From Bacillota bacterium (GTDB lineage Bacteria > Bacillota > Clostridia > DSM-8532): DNA of 64,000 nucleotides. Shown piece after piece: positions 8,324 through 16,922 of the stretch. How positions within the stretch are numbered: the first letter of the stretch is position 1; each line of letters starts with the position of its first letter. The stretch is taken from contig JAEZJF010000026.1 of the NCBI GenBank assembly GCA_023415825.1, positions 1 to 64,000 on the forward strand, read 5' to 3'. The notes under the pieces are model-generated. The model was not told where the DNA came from. It saw only the letters and a program-made list of their open reading frames with translations, and did no database searches. Made by a program: the position numbers and the translations under genes.

Positions 8324-9361
8324 ATGAACATAAAGTTTAATAGAGGTTTATCACGGGTACACGACGCAATGCAGGGCTTAGTTAACTGCTATAAGGATAA
8401 CTATAAACTATTATACGAAGAGTATGACCTAAGTCTGAATAAGGCGTCTGAGGAAGCATTCAACTTCATAAAGGAAAGAATCATTTTTGATATCCCACAT
8501 TGTGACCTTTTCTTTAGCAGAGAAACAGAGGCGGCCGCTGCCTTTGCCAGATCAAGATTTATACCATCCGATTTGACAATCGACAACTTTGTTGACTATC
8601 TCATGGGGTTAAGTGATGAAGAAGTCAAGCTAATCATTCTTTCGAACTTAAATTCTGCAGGACTTAATATAAGCTATGAGGAGCTCCTGCTCATTTCTCA
8701 GGATGAAACCAGAATACTTGATTTCTTAAGAAAGCTAAAGCTTACTTCCTCTATAAAGTGGGAGGCACTGGACTTTTTCAGAGACGTTCGTAGCTCCATG
8801 AAGAGGTTTATTGATCTTGTAAATAAATATATCCCTATATATAAAAAGGTTATAAATAACAATAAAAAGCTCATAGAAGGCTTCGAGAATTATATAGAGA
8901 ACGGTATTGATTCTGAGGGAGAAGTCTTCTTTTCAAAACTCGTAAGAGATTCCATCAGCCTCGATGCAGAGCAAATAATTGTTGGTACGCTCTTTTTCCG
9001 CTCCAGAAACCTTATTTGTGCCACTGTAGGAGAAAAATTATACGTTTTTATTGGTATGGACTATGAAGAAACAGCAAGACTTGCCCTTGGTGATGGAGAT
9101 AGCGTTATTAGTGTTTTTAAAAATCTTGCAGACAAAACAAGGTTTCACATTCTAAACCTGCTTAAAGACAGGGAGCTCTACGGCCAAGAGATTGCTGAGA
9201 AGGTTGGAATCACCATGGCGACTGTGTCATACCACATGAATTATCTTCTGGCCTCTAATCTCGTAAAGCTGGAAAAGGTAGGACAGAAGGGCTACTACTC
9301 ACTGAAAAAAGATACTCTAAAAAAAAGTATAGATTTTTTGAACAGTAATTTCTATCTTTAA
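8324..9361 (+). CDS. ArsR-type HTH transcriptional regulator with long N-terminal domain
   Basis: This 345-residue protein has a C-terminal winged helix-turn-helix of the ArsR class: 'LADKTRFHILNLL' begins the first helix and 'EIAEKVGITMATVSYHM' is the recognition region (about residues 264-310). The first 250 residues form a mostly helical sensor domain with no metal-binding cysteine cluster, so this is not a classical arsenic sensor. It begins with ATG after CTGGAGG. The overlapping palindromes upstream suggest autoregulation. Targets are unknown; the neighbouring genes are arabinose genes that have their own AraR. Confidence 0.85.
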   Translation: MNIKFNRGLSRVHDAMQGLVNCYKDNYKLLYEEYDLSLNKASEEAFNFIKERIIFDIPHCDLFFSRETEAAAAFARSRFIPSDLTIDNFVDYLMGLSDEEVKLIILSNLNSAGLNISYEELLLISQDETRILDFLRKLKLTSSIKWEALDFFRDVRSSMKRFIDLVNKYIPIYKKVINNNKKLIEGFENYIENGIDSEGEVFFSKLVRDSISLDAEQIIVGTLFFRSRNLICATVGEKLYVFIGMDYEETARLALGDGDSVISVFKNLADKTRFHILNLLKDRELYGQEIAEKVGITMATVSYHMNYLLASNLVKLEKVGQKGYYSLKKDTLKKSIDFLNSNFYL

Positions 9362-9380
9362 TTTGATGAGGTGAATTAGG

Positions 9381-9597
9381 ATGATATTTTATGAATATCA
9401 AAGCCTGTATAATATAAAGCCAGCTAACGAATTGGAGGGTTACTGCAGATTAGAAGGCGTGTCTTCTCTTTTTATCTACATGACTGCGGAGAAAGAGAAG
9501 GTTCATCCAAAACCCAAGAATGCTGTGAAAAGTTGTAACCATCCCATATGAACTGGTACAATTAAATGAAGAGGAAATAGAATCTTCCGGCCCATAG
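9381..9597 (+). pseudogene. frameshifted gene remnant
   Basis: An ATG at 9381 with AGGTG upstream opens a 56-codon frame that stops at 9551. In another frame the sequence continues with coding-like residues (…VVTIPYELVQLNEEE…) up to a stop just before the GH43 gene. The two halves together look like one short or truncated gene interrupted by an indel near 9530. I cannot assign the family. It may be a remnant of a gene once in the arabinose cluster. Confidence 0.4.
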
Positions 9598-9609
9598 GGA
9601 GGAATCTGT

Positions 9610-11124
9610 ATGCTGTACAAAAACCCCATTATACCGGGATTTCATCCAGATCCGAGTGTTTGTAGAGTTGGTGAAGACTACTTTTTAGTGACAAGTTCCT
9701 TTGAGTATTTTCCCGGAATACCTCTTTTTCACAGTAAGGATTTAATACACTGGGAGCAGATTGGACATTGCCTTACCAGAAACAGTCAAATAACATTAGC
9801 CAAGGCTTTTCCTAACGGCATGGGTATTTTTGCACCTACCATACGGTTTCATCAAGGACGGTTTTATGTGATTACAACAAATGTTTCGACCCAAGCTGAA
9901 AGAGGCGGAAACTTTGTTATATGGACAGACGATCCTTATGGAGAATGGTCGGACCCTATTTGGATCGATTTGCCCGGCATTGATCCATCGCTCTTTTTTG
10001 ATGATGATGGAAGAGTCTATTATACCGGAACCAATCGAAATATCTTTCTGTTTGAAATTGACATTGATACCGGAAAACTATTGAGTGAGCGGAAAGACAT
10101 ATGGGAGGGAACCGGCGGAGCCGATCCTGAAGGCCCTCATGTATATAAAATAGATGAATATTACTATTTGTTCATTTCGGAAGGTGGAACTGCTCAAGGG
10201 CATATGCTTACGGTCGCAAGAAGCAATAATATTAAGGGACCATACATTCCGTGCACCAGGAATCCCGTATTGACCAACCGAAGCTTGCCTTTACCCATTA
10301 AAGCTGTGGGTCACGCAGACTTGGTTCAAGCCCATAACGGAAGCTGGTGGTCAGTATGCCTGGGAATTCGGCCTGTGCCCTATCCGGACAGGCATCACCT
10401 GGGAAGAGAGACTTTTTTAGTTCCTGTTAAGTGGGATGAAGACAAGTGGCCCCTATTCGGTAATAACGGTTCCATAGACTTAATAATGGAAGCCGATTGC
10501 CTGCCCCAAGTGATCTATGCAGACAAAAATACCAGAGATGATTTCAATGACAATAAGCTTGATTTTTGCTGGAATTTTATCTTTAATCCGGACAGCTCCT
10601 TATGGTCATTAATTGATAGGAAAGGCTGCCTTACTTTAAAGGGAAATGAAATCAGTCTGAATGATAAGGAAACCTCAGCTTGGATAGGAAGAAGACAGGA
10701 GCATATGGCATGTACAGTACGTACGCATCTTGACTTTGAACCTATAAAGGATGGAGAAGAGGCAGGATTAAGTATTTTTTTAAATTGTGACCACCATTAT
10801 GAAATAGCTCTCACTAGGATTAATTATCAAAAAAGGATTATTTTTCGAAGAAGAATTGGTTCGCTGTGGAAAGTAGAAACGAGCATTGAATACAACAACA
10901 GCCATGTGATTTTTGAAATGAAGGCAACGCCTGATACTTATAGCTTTTATTATACTGATGAAGGAGATAAGCCAGTGCTTGCCGGAGAGGGTGAAGTTCA
11001 TTACTTGTCAACTGAAGTCGGAGGAAGATTTACGGGTAATTATATTGTTCTTTATACTACCGGAAACGGCCATAAGTGTTCAAATCCGGCTTATTTTGAT
11101 TGGTTTGACTATTATGTGGATTAG
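9610..11124 (+). CDS. GH43 family glycosidase (beta-xylosidase / alpha-L-arabinofuranosidase)
   Basis: The 504-residue enzyme begins with the GH43 signature 'NPIIPGFHPDPS', with catalytic base Asp14. The pKa-modulating Asp125 is in 'GIDPSLFF' and the general acid Glu174 in 'DPEGPH'. The five-bladed propeller (about 1-300) is followed by a beta-sandwich domain (about 320-504), the arrangement of the larger xylosidase/arabinofuranosidase subfamilies. There is no signal peptide, so it acts on imported oligosaccharides in the cytoplasm. It lies just upstream of araR-araA-kinase-araD, so release of L-arabinose or xylose from arabinoxylan pieces is likely. The ribosome binding site is GGGAGGAA. Confidence 0.92.
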   Translation: MLYKNPIIPGFHPDPSVCRVGEDYFLVTSSFEYFPGIPLFHSKDLIHWEQIGHCLTRNSQITLAKAFPNGMGIFAPTIRFHQGRFYVITTNVSTQAERGGNFVIWTDDPYGEWSDPIWIDLPGIDPSLFFDDDGRVYYTGTNRNIFLFEIDIDTGKLLSERKDIWEGTGGADPEGPHVYKIDEYYYLFISEGGTAQGHMLTVARSNNIKGPYIPCTRNPVLTNRSLPLPIKAVGHADLVQAHNGSWWSVCLGIRPVPYPDRHHLGRETFLVPVKWDEDKWPLFGNNGSIDLIMEADCLPQVIYADKNTRDDFNDNKLDFCWNFIFNPDSSLWSLIDRKGCLTLKGNEISLNDKETSAWIGRRQEHMACTVRTHLDFEPIKDGEEAGLSIFLNCDHHYEIALTRINYQKRIIFRRRIGSLWKVETSIEYNNSHVIFEMKATPDTYSFYYTDEGDKPVLAGEGEVHYLSTEVGGRFTGNYIVLYTTGNGHKCSNPAYFDWFDYYVD

Positions 11125-11156
11125 TATTCACAACATTGAACAGGTATGATATGATT

Positions 11157-11172
11157 AATTGTACGTACAAGT
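11157..11172 (+). promoter_or_regulatory. AraR operator upstream of araR
   Basis: AATTGTACGTACAAGT contains the palindromic core TTGTACGTACAA, the same as the Bacillus AraR box. It lies about 40 bases before the araR start, consistent with autoregulation. Confidence 0.85.
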
Positions 11173-11211
11173 TTATCTTGATAGCTTACTTTGTTGACAA
11201 GCGGGTGCCAT

Positions 11212-12300
11212 ATGCAGAACTCAAATGAACCGAAATATCAACAGCTAAAGATTTTTATAGTTGATTACATCCAGCGGGGGGAACTGAAGCAAGGGGATCG
11301 TATCTTTTCAGAAATGGAACTGACCCAACGCTTTGGAGTCAGCCGTCATACCGTACGCAAAGCCCTTGGTGATTTGGTAAATGAGGGGTGGCTGTATACG
11401 GAACAGGGCAGCGGAACCTTTGTGTCGGATCCGACCAAAATCGGCAAGGAAAAATCCAGGTTGATCGGCGTTGTAACTACCTATATTAAGGATTATATTT
11501 TCCCGGAAATCATTTCAGGCATTGAGAAGGTGCTGAGTGAGGCAGGTTATAGCATCATTCTATGCAATACAGGCAATAAAATCGAAAAGGAACGCCAGGT
11601 TCTCACGAATCTTCTGAACAGCCAGCTTGACGGGATCATTCTTGAGCCTACAAAAAGCGTTTTCCCTAACCACAATAAGGACCTTTTTGAAAAGCTATTC
11701 GAACGCAGGATCCCTATTGTCAACATCCATTCAATGTACAGCAACATCCCTGCTTCCTATGTGGTCGAGGATGACAGAAAGGCCGGTGCCATTGCATCGG
11801 AGCACCTTTTGGAGATGGGGCATAAAAAGATTGCAGGGATTTACAAAAACGATGATGCCCAGGGGCATGGGCGTTATGAAGGATTTGTTAACGCCTTAAG
11901 GCGTCATGGACTACCCATTAATGAGGAGGCAATTCTTTGGTACAATACTGAAGACAAAAACGCTCTTTTCGCTAAGGAAAATATCAGGAAAATGATGAAA
12001 AGGATAGAAGGCTGTACCGGTATCATCTGCTACAATGACGAAGTTGCAATTGAATTTCTCAATAATCTTAAAAAAGTCGATAAAAGCGCATTAAACCGTC
12101 TATCCGTCGTGAGCTTTGATAATTCCAGCATGGCCAGGAATTCAGAGTATAAATTGACCTCGGTTTCCCACCCAAAGGCTATGCTGGGAGAAAGGGCCGC
12201 TCAAGCGCTGCTGGATATCATGAATGACCCACATAAGGTCATTCACGAGGTGATGGAACCGGTTCTAGTCCTGGGAGAATCTACCCGGGTCTGCAAGTAA
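11212..12300 (+). CDS. araR: AraR, arabinose-responsive repressor (GntR HTH + LacI-type sensor)
   Basis: The 362-residue protein has an N-terminal GntR-type winged helix ('EMELTQRFGVSRHTVRKAL', about residues 30-50) and a C-terminal periplasmic-binding-protein-like sensor domain as in LacI/PurR (from about residue 80; 'GVVTTYIKDYIFPEI', 'YNDEVAIEFL'). This chimera is the hallmark of AraR, which leaves its operators when L-arabinose binds. Three matching operators flank the gene. ATG 11212 is chosen because the known family start ('PKYQQLK') follows it; TTG 11191 would add seven residues. The Shine-Dalgarno is weak (GGGTG), which fits low repressor expression. Confidence 0.93.
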   Translation: MQNSNEPKYQQLKIFIVDYIQRGELKQGDRIFSEMELTQRFGVSRHTVRKALGDLVNEGWLYTEQGSGTFVSDPTKIGKEKSRLIGVVTTYIKDYIFPEIISGIEKVLSEAGYSIILCNTGNKIEKERQVLTNLLNSQLDGIILEPTKSVFPNHNKDLFEKLFERRIPIVNIHSMYSNIPASYVVEDDRKAGAIASEHLLEMGHKKIAGIYKNDDAQGHGRYEGFVNALRRHGLPINEEAILWYNTEDKNALFAKENIRKMMKRIEGCTGIICYNDEVAIEFLNNLKKVDKSALNRLSVVSFDNSSMARNSEYKLTSVSHPKAMLGERAAQALLDIMNDPHKVIHEVMEPVLVLGESTRVCK

Positions 12301-12314
12301 ATTTTTTTCGCCAT

Positions 12315-12330
12315 ACATGTACGTACAAGT
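12315..12330 (+). promoter_or_regulatory. AraR operator 1 upstream of araA
   Basis: ACATGTACGTACAAGT carries the AraR core GTACGTAC. It is spaced 31 bp centre-to-centre from the second site, about three helical turns, which favours cooperative binding on one face of the DNA. Confidence 0.85.
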
Positions 12331-12345
12331 GTTAAAAAAAGAAAT

Positions 12346-12361
12346 ATTTGTACGTACAGAT
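12346..12361 (+). promoter_or_regulatory. AraR operator 2 upstream of araA
   Basis: ATTTGTACGTACAGAT is a close match to the AraR box. It lies about 42 bases before the araA start and probably overlaps the promoter. I could not fix -35/-10 hexamers with certainty. Confidence 0.85.
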
Positions 12362-12402
12362 TTATAGATTGTAAGTAAAATAGTAAAATGGAGGAGAATG
12401 AT

Positions 12403-13887
12403 ATGGTAGAAGCAAGAAAACCCGAATTCTGGTTTATTACAGGAAGTCAGCATCTTTACGGAGGAGAAACCCTCAGGCAAGTTGATGAACACTCAAAGGA
12501 AATAGCCTCATTCATTGATCAGCAGCCATCCATGCCGTACAGGATTATTTTCAAGCCTGTTGTCACCACCGCTGACGAGATCAGAGCTATTTGTATGGCA
12601 GCCAATTCGGATGCGAATTGTGCAGGGTTGATCACCTGGATGCACACCTTTTCCCCAGCCAAAATGTGGATAGCAGGACTTACTATATTAAACAAGCCGC
12701 TTTTGCATCTACATACCCAATTTAACAGGGATATTCCTTGGGGCAACATCGATATGGATTTTATGAATCTGAACCAATCCGCCCATGGTGACAGGGAATA
12801 TGGGTTTATCGGCGCAAGATTGAGACTGCCCAGAAAGGTTGTTGTCGGGTACTGGCAGGATCCCGAGGTTATATCAAAGATAGCTGCATGGGAAAAGACT
12901 GCGGCTGGATTTATGGAAAGCAAAACTCTTAAGGTTGCACGTTTTGGAGATAACATGCGGGAGGTAGCGGTTACCGAAGGGGATAAGGTTGAAGCCCAGA
13001 TTAAATTTGGATGGTCCGTCAACGGTTATGGAATAGGGGATCTTGTAAGTGTTGTCAATCAGGTCGCTGAAAATGAAGTGGATTCCTTAATTGAAGAATA
13101 TGAAGAATTATATGACTTGGCTGATGATGTCAAAACGGGCGGCCTTTATCATGAAAATCTCCGGGAACAGGCCAAATATGAAATAGCGCTCAAGGCTTTT
13201 ATGAAGGACGGAAATTTTGGAGCCTTCACGACAAATTTTGAGGACCTGTATGGCTTGGAACAACTGCCCGGCTTGGCAGTTCAGAGACTGATGGCCGCAG
13301 GTTACGGCTTTGGCGGCGAAGGAGACTGGAAAACAGCGGCCCTTACCAGGGTCATGAAGGTCATGGCAGGAAACAAGGGGACATCCTTCATGGAGGATTA
13401 TACCTACCACCTTGAACCTGGAAACGAAAAGATATTGGGTGCGCATATGCTGGAAGTTTGCCCGACCATAAGTGCAGCAAAACCCCGTATTGAGGTTCAT
13501 CCATTGGGAATTGGCGGTAAGGCAAGTCCAGCCAGATTAATCTTTAATGGTATGAGCGGAAAAGCTGTCTGCGCATCCCTTATCGATCTTGGAAACCGAT
13601 TCAGGCTCATTGTCAATCAAGTAAAAGCATCCGAAGTGAAAAAGGAAATGGATAGGCTTCCGGTAGCAAGAGTGCTCTGGACACCGGAGCCAAATATCAA
13701 GATAGCAGCAGAAGCTTGGATCTATGCCGGAGGAGCTCATCATACGGTCTTCTCCTATAATGTGACAGCTGAACAGCTTTATGATTGGGCTGAAATGAAT
13801 GGAATCGAATGCATCCTTATCAATGACAGAACGGATCTACTAGCTTTTCGCAATGAGCTCAGATTTGGAGAATTCGCCTGGAAGTAA
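12403..13887 (+). CDS. araA: L-arabinose isomerase
   Basis: AraA converts L-arabinose to L-ribulose in the cytoplasm. The 494-residue length matches the family, as do 'EFWFITGSQHLYG' at the N-terminus, 'HTFSPAKMWI', 'GGEGDWKTAALTRVMK' with a metal-ligand Glu, and 'GAHHTVFSY' near the C-terminus. ATG 12403 follows GGAGGAG at normal spacing; ATG 12388 overlaps the ribosome binding site and is rejected. It is the first gene of an araA-kinase-araD operon controlled by the two AraR boxes upstream, and the next gene starts 18 bases after its stop. Confidence 0.97.
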   Translation: MVEARKPEFWFITGSQHLYGGETLRQVDEHSKEIASFIDQQPSMPYRIIFKPVVTTADEIRAICMAANSDANCAGLITWMHTFSPAKMWIAGLTILNKPLLHLHTQFNRDIPWGNIDMDFMNLNQSAHGDREYGFIGARLRLPRKVVVGYWQDPEVISKIAAWEKTAAGFMESKTLKVARFGDNMREVAVTEGDKVEAQIKFGWSVNGYGIGDLVSVVNQVAENEVDSLIEEYEELYDLADDVKTGGLYHENLREQAKYEIALKAFMKDGNFGAFTTNFEDLYGLEQLPGLAVQRLMAAGYGFGGEGDWKTAALTRVMKVMAGNKGTSFMEDYTYHLEPGNEKILGAHMLEVCPTISAAKPRIEVHPLGIGGKASPARLIFNGMSGKAVCASLIDLGNRFRLIVNQVKASEVKKEMDRLPVARVLWTPEPNIKIAAEAWIYAGGAHHTVFSYNVTAEQLYDWAEMNGIECILINDRTDLLAFRNELRFGEFAWK

Positions 13888-13905
13888 TCATGAGGAGGAG
13901 AATGT

Positions 13906-15513
13906 ATGAGTCGCCATATAAATGACATTACAAATGACATAGTCCGTGGTAAAACCGCCATTGGGATAGAGCTGGGCTCTACACGCATCAAAACAGTCCT
14001 GATAGGTTCAGACAATACTCCCATCACCTCGGGCAGCTATGACTGGGAAAACAGCTATATCAATGGAATCTGGACCTATAGTCTGGAGGATATCTGGAAG
14101 GGTGTGCAGGGAAGCTACCGAAAAATGGCCGATAGTGTAAAGAGTCAATTTGGTATAGAGCTCGAAAAAACGGGCGCCATCGGTATCAGTGCCATGATGC
14201 ATGGCTATCTTGTTTTTAATAAGAGCGGCAATTTGCTGACACCCTTCCGTACCTGGCGCAACAACATAACCGGTCAAGCCTCTGAAGCCCTGACTGGTCT
14301 GTTTGGTTATCCCATCCCTCAGAGGTGGAGCATTGCCCATCTTTACCAAGCCATTCTGAATGGTGAAGCGCATGTATCCGAAATCGACTTTATAGCGACC
14401 CTGGCGGGATATATCCATTGGAAGCTGAGCGGAAGGAAAGCACTGGGAGTCGGAGAGGCCTCCGGCATGTTTCCCATCGACTTGCAAACGAAGGCATTCA
14501 ATCATCAGATGATAGATCAGTTCAACCATCAGGTCGGTCCGAAAAATTACCCCTGGCGGTTGGAGAATATTCTGCCCGGTGTTCTGGTGGCAGGTGAGAA
14601 AGCCGGAGAGCTTACAACAGAAGGAGCCGGACTGCTGGATGTTACCGGCAGGCTGCAATCTGGAATCCCCATGTGCCCGCCCGAGGGCGATGCCGGAACC
14701 GGTATGGTGGCAACCAACAGTGTAGCCGTTCGTACCGGCAACGTGTCGGCTGGAACCTCGGTCTTTGCTATGATCGTCCTTGAAAAGGAGCTGTCCAGGG
14801 TTTATTCAGAAATCGACCTGGTGACAACACCTTCAGGAAAACTGGTGGCCATGGCGCATTCCAACAACTGTACCTCGGATTACGATGCCTGGATAGGCTT
14901 ATTTGCCGAAGCTGCAAAAGCCCTGGGTATGGAAGTCAGCAAATCCAAGCTTTATGACACCCTGCTGGGCGCAGCTCTTCAAGGAGACCCCGACTGCGGA
15001 GGCCTATTGGCCTACGGCTATATTTCAGGAGAGCATATCACCCATTTTGAAGAAGGGCGTCCCCTATTTGTGCGTACACCGGGAAGCAGCTTCAATCTTG
15101 CTAATTTCATGAGGGCCAATCTGTTTACATCTCTGGGGGCTCTTAGAACCGGTATGGATATTCTGATGGAAAAGGAATCGGTGCAGGTGGATGAAATCAT
15201 GGGACATGGTGGCTTTTTCAAGACCAGGGAAGTTGGGCAGAAGGTTATGGCCGCTGCCGTAAATGTTCCCGTTTCGGTCATGGAAACTGCCGGTGAAGGC
15301 GGTGCCTGGGGCATAGCTCTTCTGGCATCCTATATGGTCAACCGTGAAGAAGGTCAGCAGCTGGAGAATTTCCTCAAGCAAAAGGTTTTTGCAGGAAAAA
15401 TCGGAACCACTGTGAAGCCTGATCCAAAGGACGCATCCGGTTTCAACGCATTCATGAAACGCTATTCCAGAGGATTGGCCATAGAAAGATCTGCTGTCGA
15501 GCATCTGAAATAG
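13906..15513 (+). CDS. araB: FGGY-family carbohydrate kinase, probable L-ribulokinase
   Basis: This 535-residue kinase has the FGGY fold: the N-terminal phosphate motif 'GIELGSTRIKTVLI' (about 20-33), 'ISAMMHGYLVF', 'EGDAGTGMVATN' and the C-terminal 'GHGGFFKT' and 'GEGGAWGIALL' ATP-site segments. It is shorter and different in detail from enterobacterial AraB, and related proteins are often annotated only as FGGY ATPase. Its position between araA and araD strongly suggests that it phosphorylates L-ribulose to L-ribulose-5-phosphate. The ribosome binding site GAGGAGG is strong. The symbol is given from context. Confidence 0.88.
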   Translation: MSRHINDITNDIVRGKTAIGIELGSTRIKTVLIGSDNTPITSGSYDWENSYINGIWTYSLEDIWKGVQGSYRKMADSVKSQFGIELEKTGAIGISAMMHGYLVFNKSGNLLTPFRTWRNNITGQASEALTGLFGYPIPQRWSIAHLYQAILNGEAHVSEIDFIATLAGYIHWKLSGRKALGVGEASGMFPIDLQTKAFNHQMIDQFNHQVGPKNYPWRLENILPGVLVAGEKAGELTTEGAGLLDVTGRLQSGIPMCPPEGDAGTGMVATNSVAVRTGNVSAGTSVFAMIVLEKELSRVYSEIDLVTTPSGKLVAMAHSNNCTSDYDAWIGLFAEAAKALGMEVSKSKLYDTLLGAALQGDPDCGGLLAYGYISGEHITHFEEGRPLFVRTPGSSFNLANFMRANLFTSLGALRTGMDILMEKESVQVDEIMGHGGFFKTREVGQKVMAAAVNVPVSVMETAGEGGAWGIALLASYMVNREEGQQLENFLKQKVFAGKIGTTVKPDPKDASGFNAFMKRYSRGLAIERSAVEHLK

Positions 15514-15552
15514 AAATGATAGATGCATGACGGAGAGAAGGGGAGATTTAAA

Positions 15553-16245
15553 ATGCTTGAAGCATTAAAGCAGGATGTCTACGACGCCAATATGGAGCTT
15601 CCAAGGCGCGGACTTATTACTTATACCTGGGGCAATGTCAGCGGCTTGGACCGAGAGAACAGGCTTTTTGTCATCAAGCCCAGTGGCGTAGAATATAGCG
15701 ATTTAAAACCTGAGGACATGGTGGTTATGGACTTGATGGGGAACAAGGTGGAAGGAAGGTACAAACCATCCTCCGATATGGCTACACATCTGGAGCTTTA
15801 CAAAGCTTTTCCGGAAATTGGCGGTATCGTTCACACGCACTCAACCTGGGCAACCTCCTGGGCTCAGGCCTTAAGGGGTATCCCCTGTTATGGAACTACC
15901 CATGCCGATTATTTCTACGGTGAGATCCCCTGTACAAGGGCTTTGACAACTGAAGAAATTTCAACAAATTATGAAATGAACACTGGGCTTGTCATTATAG
16001 AAACGTTTAGAGACAGAAACCCCATGCATATACCTGGCGTTCTCTGCGCCAACCACGGACCTTTCACCTGGGGTAAAGACGCTTTCGAAGCGGTACATCA
16101 AGCAGTAGTTTTAGAAGAGGTCGCCAAAATGGCATTCCGGACCGAGAACTTGAGATTCGGTGTGAAGCCAGCGCCAGCGCCAGGGGCACTCCAGGATAAG
16201 CACTTCCTCAGGAAACATGGCAACAATGCCTATTACGGCCAGTGA
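15553..16245 (+). CDS. araD: L-ribulose-5-phosphate 4-epimerase
   Basis: AraD makes D-xylulose-5-phosphate, the entry to the pentose phosphate pathway. The 230-residue class II aldolase-like protein shows 'TWGNVSGLDRE', 'VIKPSGVEYSDL', 'HTHSTWATSWAQ' (zinc-binding His pair) and 'CANHGPFTWG'. ATG 15553 follows GGGGAG and matches the family N-terminus 'MLEALKQDV'; ATG 15523 would add ten unrelated residues. It is the last gene of the operon and a strong terminator follows. Confidence 0.96.
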   Translation: MLEALKQDVYDANMELPRRGLITYTWGNVSGLDRENRLFVIKPSGVEYSDLKPEDMVVMDLMGNKVEGRYKPSSDMATHLELYKAFPEIGGIVHTHSTWATSWAQALRGIPCYGTTHADYFYGEIPCTRALTTEEISTNYEMNTGLVIIETFRDRNPMHIPGVLCANHGPFTWGKDAFEAVHQAVVLEEVAKMAFRTENLRFGVKPAPAPGALQDKHFLRKHGNNAYYGQ

Positions 16246-16285
16246 TAACAGACGGTCTGCACCAATGAAACCGATTATCGAAAAA

Positions 16286-16317
16286 CTCTGCCATCCAATT
16301 TGGATGGCTTTTTTAAT
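16286..16317 (+). terminator. intrinsic terminator of the ara operon
   Basis: GCCATCCA (16290-16297) and TGGATGGC (16301-16308) form a perfect 8-bp stem with a three-base loop, followed by TTTTTT. Confidence 0.92.
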
Positions 16318-16353
16318 TTAGAATTGTGCAGTTTAAAGTTTTCATTTTACCGC

Positions 16354-16382
16354 TTGATTGATTCCAAAAATGGTATTATAAT
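16354..16382 (+). promoter_or_regulatory. sigma-A promoter of the HTH-hydrolase pair
   Basis: TTGATT (16354-16359) and TATAAT (16377-16382) are separated by 17 bases, just upstream of the AAAGGAGGTG ribosome binding site of the regulator gene. Confidence 0.75.
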
Positions 16383-16409
16383 TAAAAATGGAATTAAAGG
16401 AGGTGTGGT

Positions 16410-16922
16410 ATGAAAGACATAAATGAGGTTATGCTGAACCCTGTCCGAATGAGAATTATACAAGAGCTTTCCACAAGACGAAGCATCACGGCGACAGAGC
16501 TTTGTGAAAAAATCAGTGATGTTCCGCGGACCACCATGTACCGTCATATCAATATTTTATTGGACAACAACATTTTGTCCGTTGTATCCGAAAAAAAGAT
16601 TCGTGGGAGCCTTGAAAGAACCCTTGCCTTAAATACAGGGGAAATATCAAAAAATAACACGCTTAAAAATGCTTGCCAGAACGCATTGGGTTTTTTGATG
16701 AACAGATATGCAAGGTTTCATAACTATTTCAGCGGCGAGAATCCGAACCCCGGTAGAGATAAACTTTTTATGAACAACACAATACTGATGATGGATGATA
16801 ATGAGTTTGACCAATTTTTATCGGAACTGAGAGAGCTTCTCTTGAAATACAGCTTTCAAAATACGGACGGAAGGAAACCCAGAGATATTTCCATCATATC
16901 TGCACCCCCAGAAAGTGAGTGA
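16410..16922 (+). CDS. ArsR-like HTH transcriptional regulator
   Basis: The 170-residue protein begins with a winged helix-turn-helix ('LNPVRMRIIQELSTRR', then 'DVPRTTMYRHINILLDNNIL', about residues 10-55) of the ArsR/helix_turn_helix_20 type. The C-terminal 100 residues look helical and form an unassigned ligand domain. The strong ribosome binding site AAAGGAGGTG supports the ATG. Its stop overlaps the start region of the alpha/beta hydrolase gene, so the pair is translationally coupled and the regulator may control the hydrolase. Confidence 0.85.
   Translation: MKDINEVMLNPVRMRIIQELSTRRSITATELCEKISDVPRTTMYRHINILLDNNILSVVSEKKIRGSLERTLALNTGEISKNNTLKNACQNALGFLMNRYARFHNYFSGENPNPGRDKLFMNNTILMMDDNEFDQFLSELRELLLKYSFQNTDGRKPRDISIISAPPESE

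Noticed and set aside
14008..14658. 216-codon antisense frame inside the FGGY kinase gene
   Set aside because: Composition and lack of motifs show it is a shadow of the kinase.
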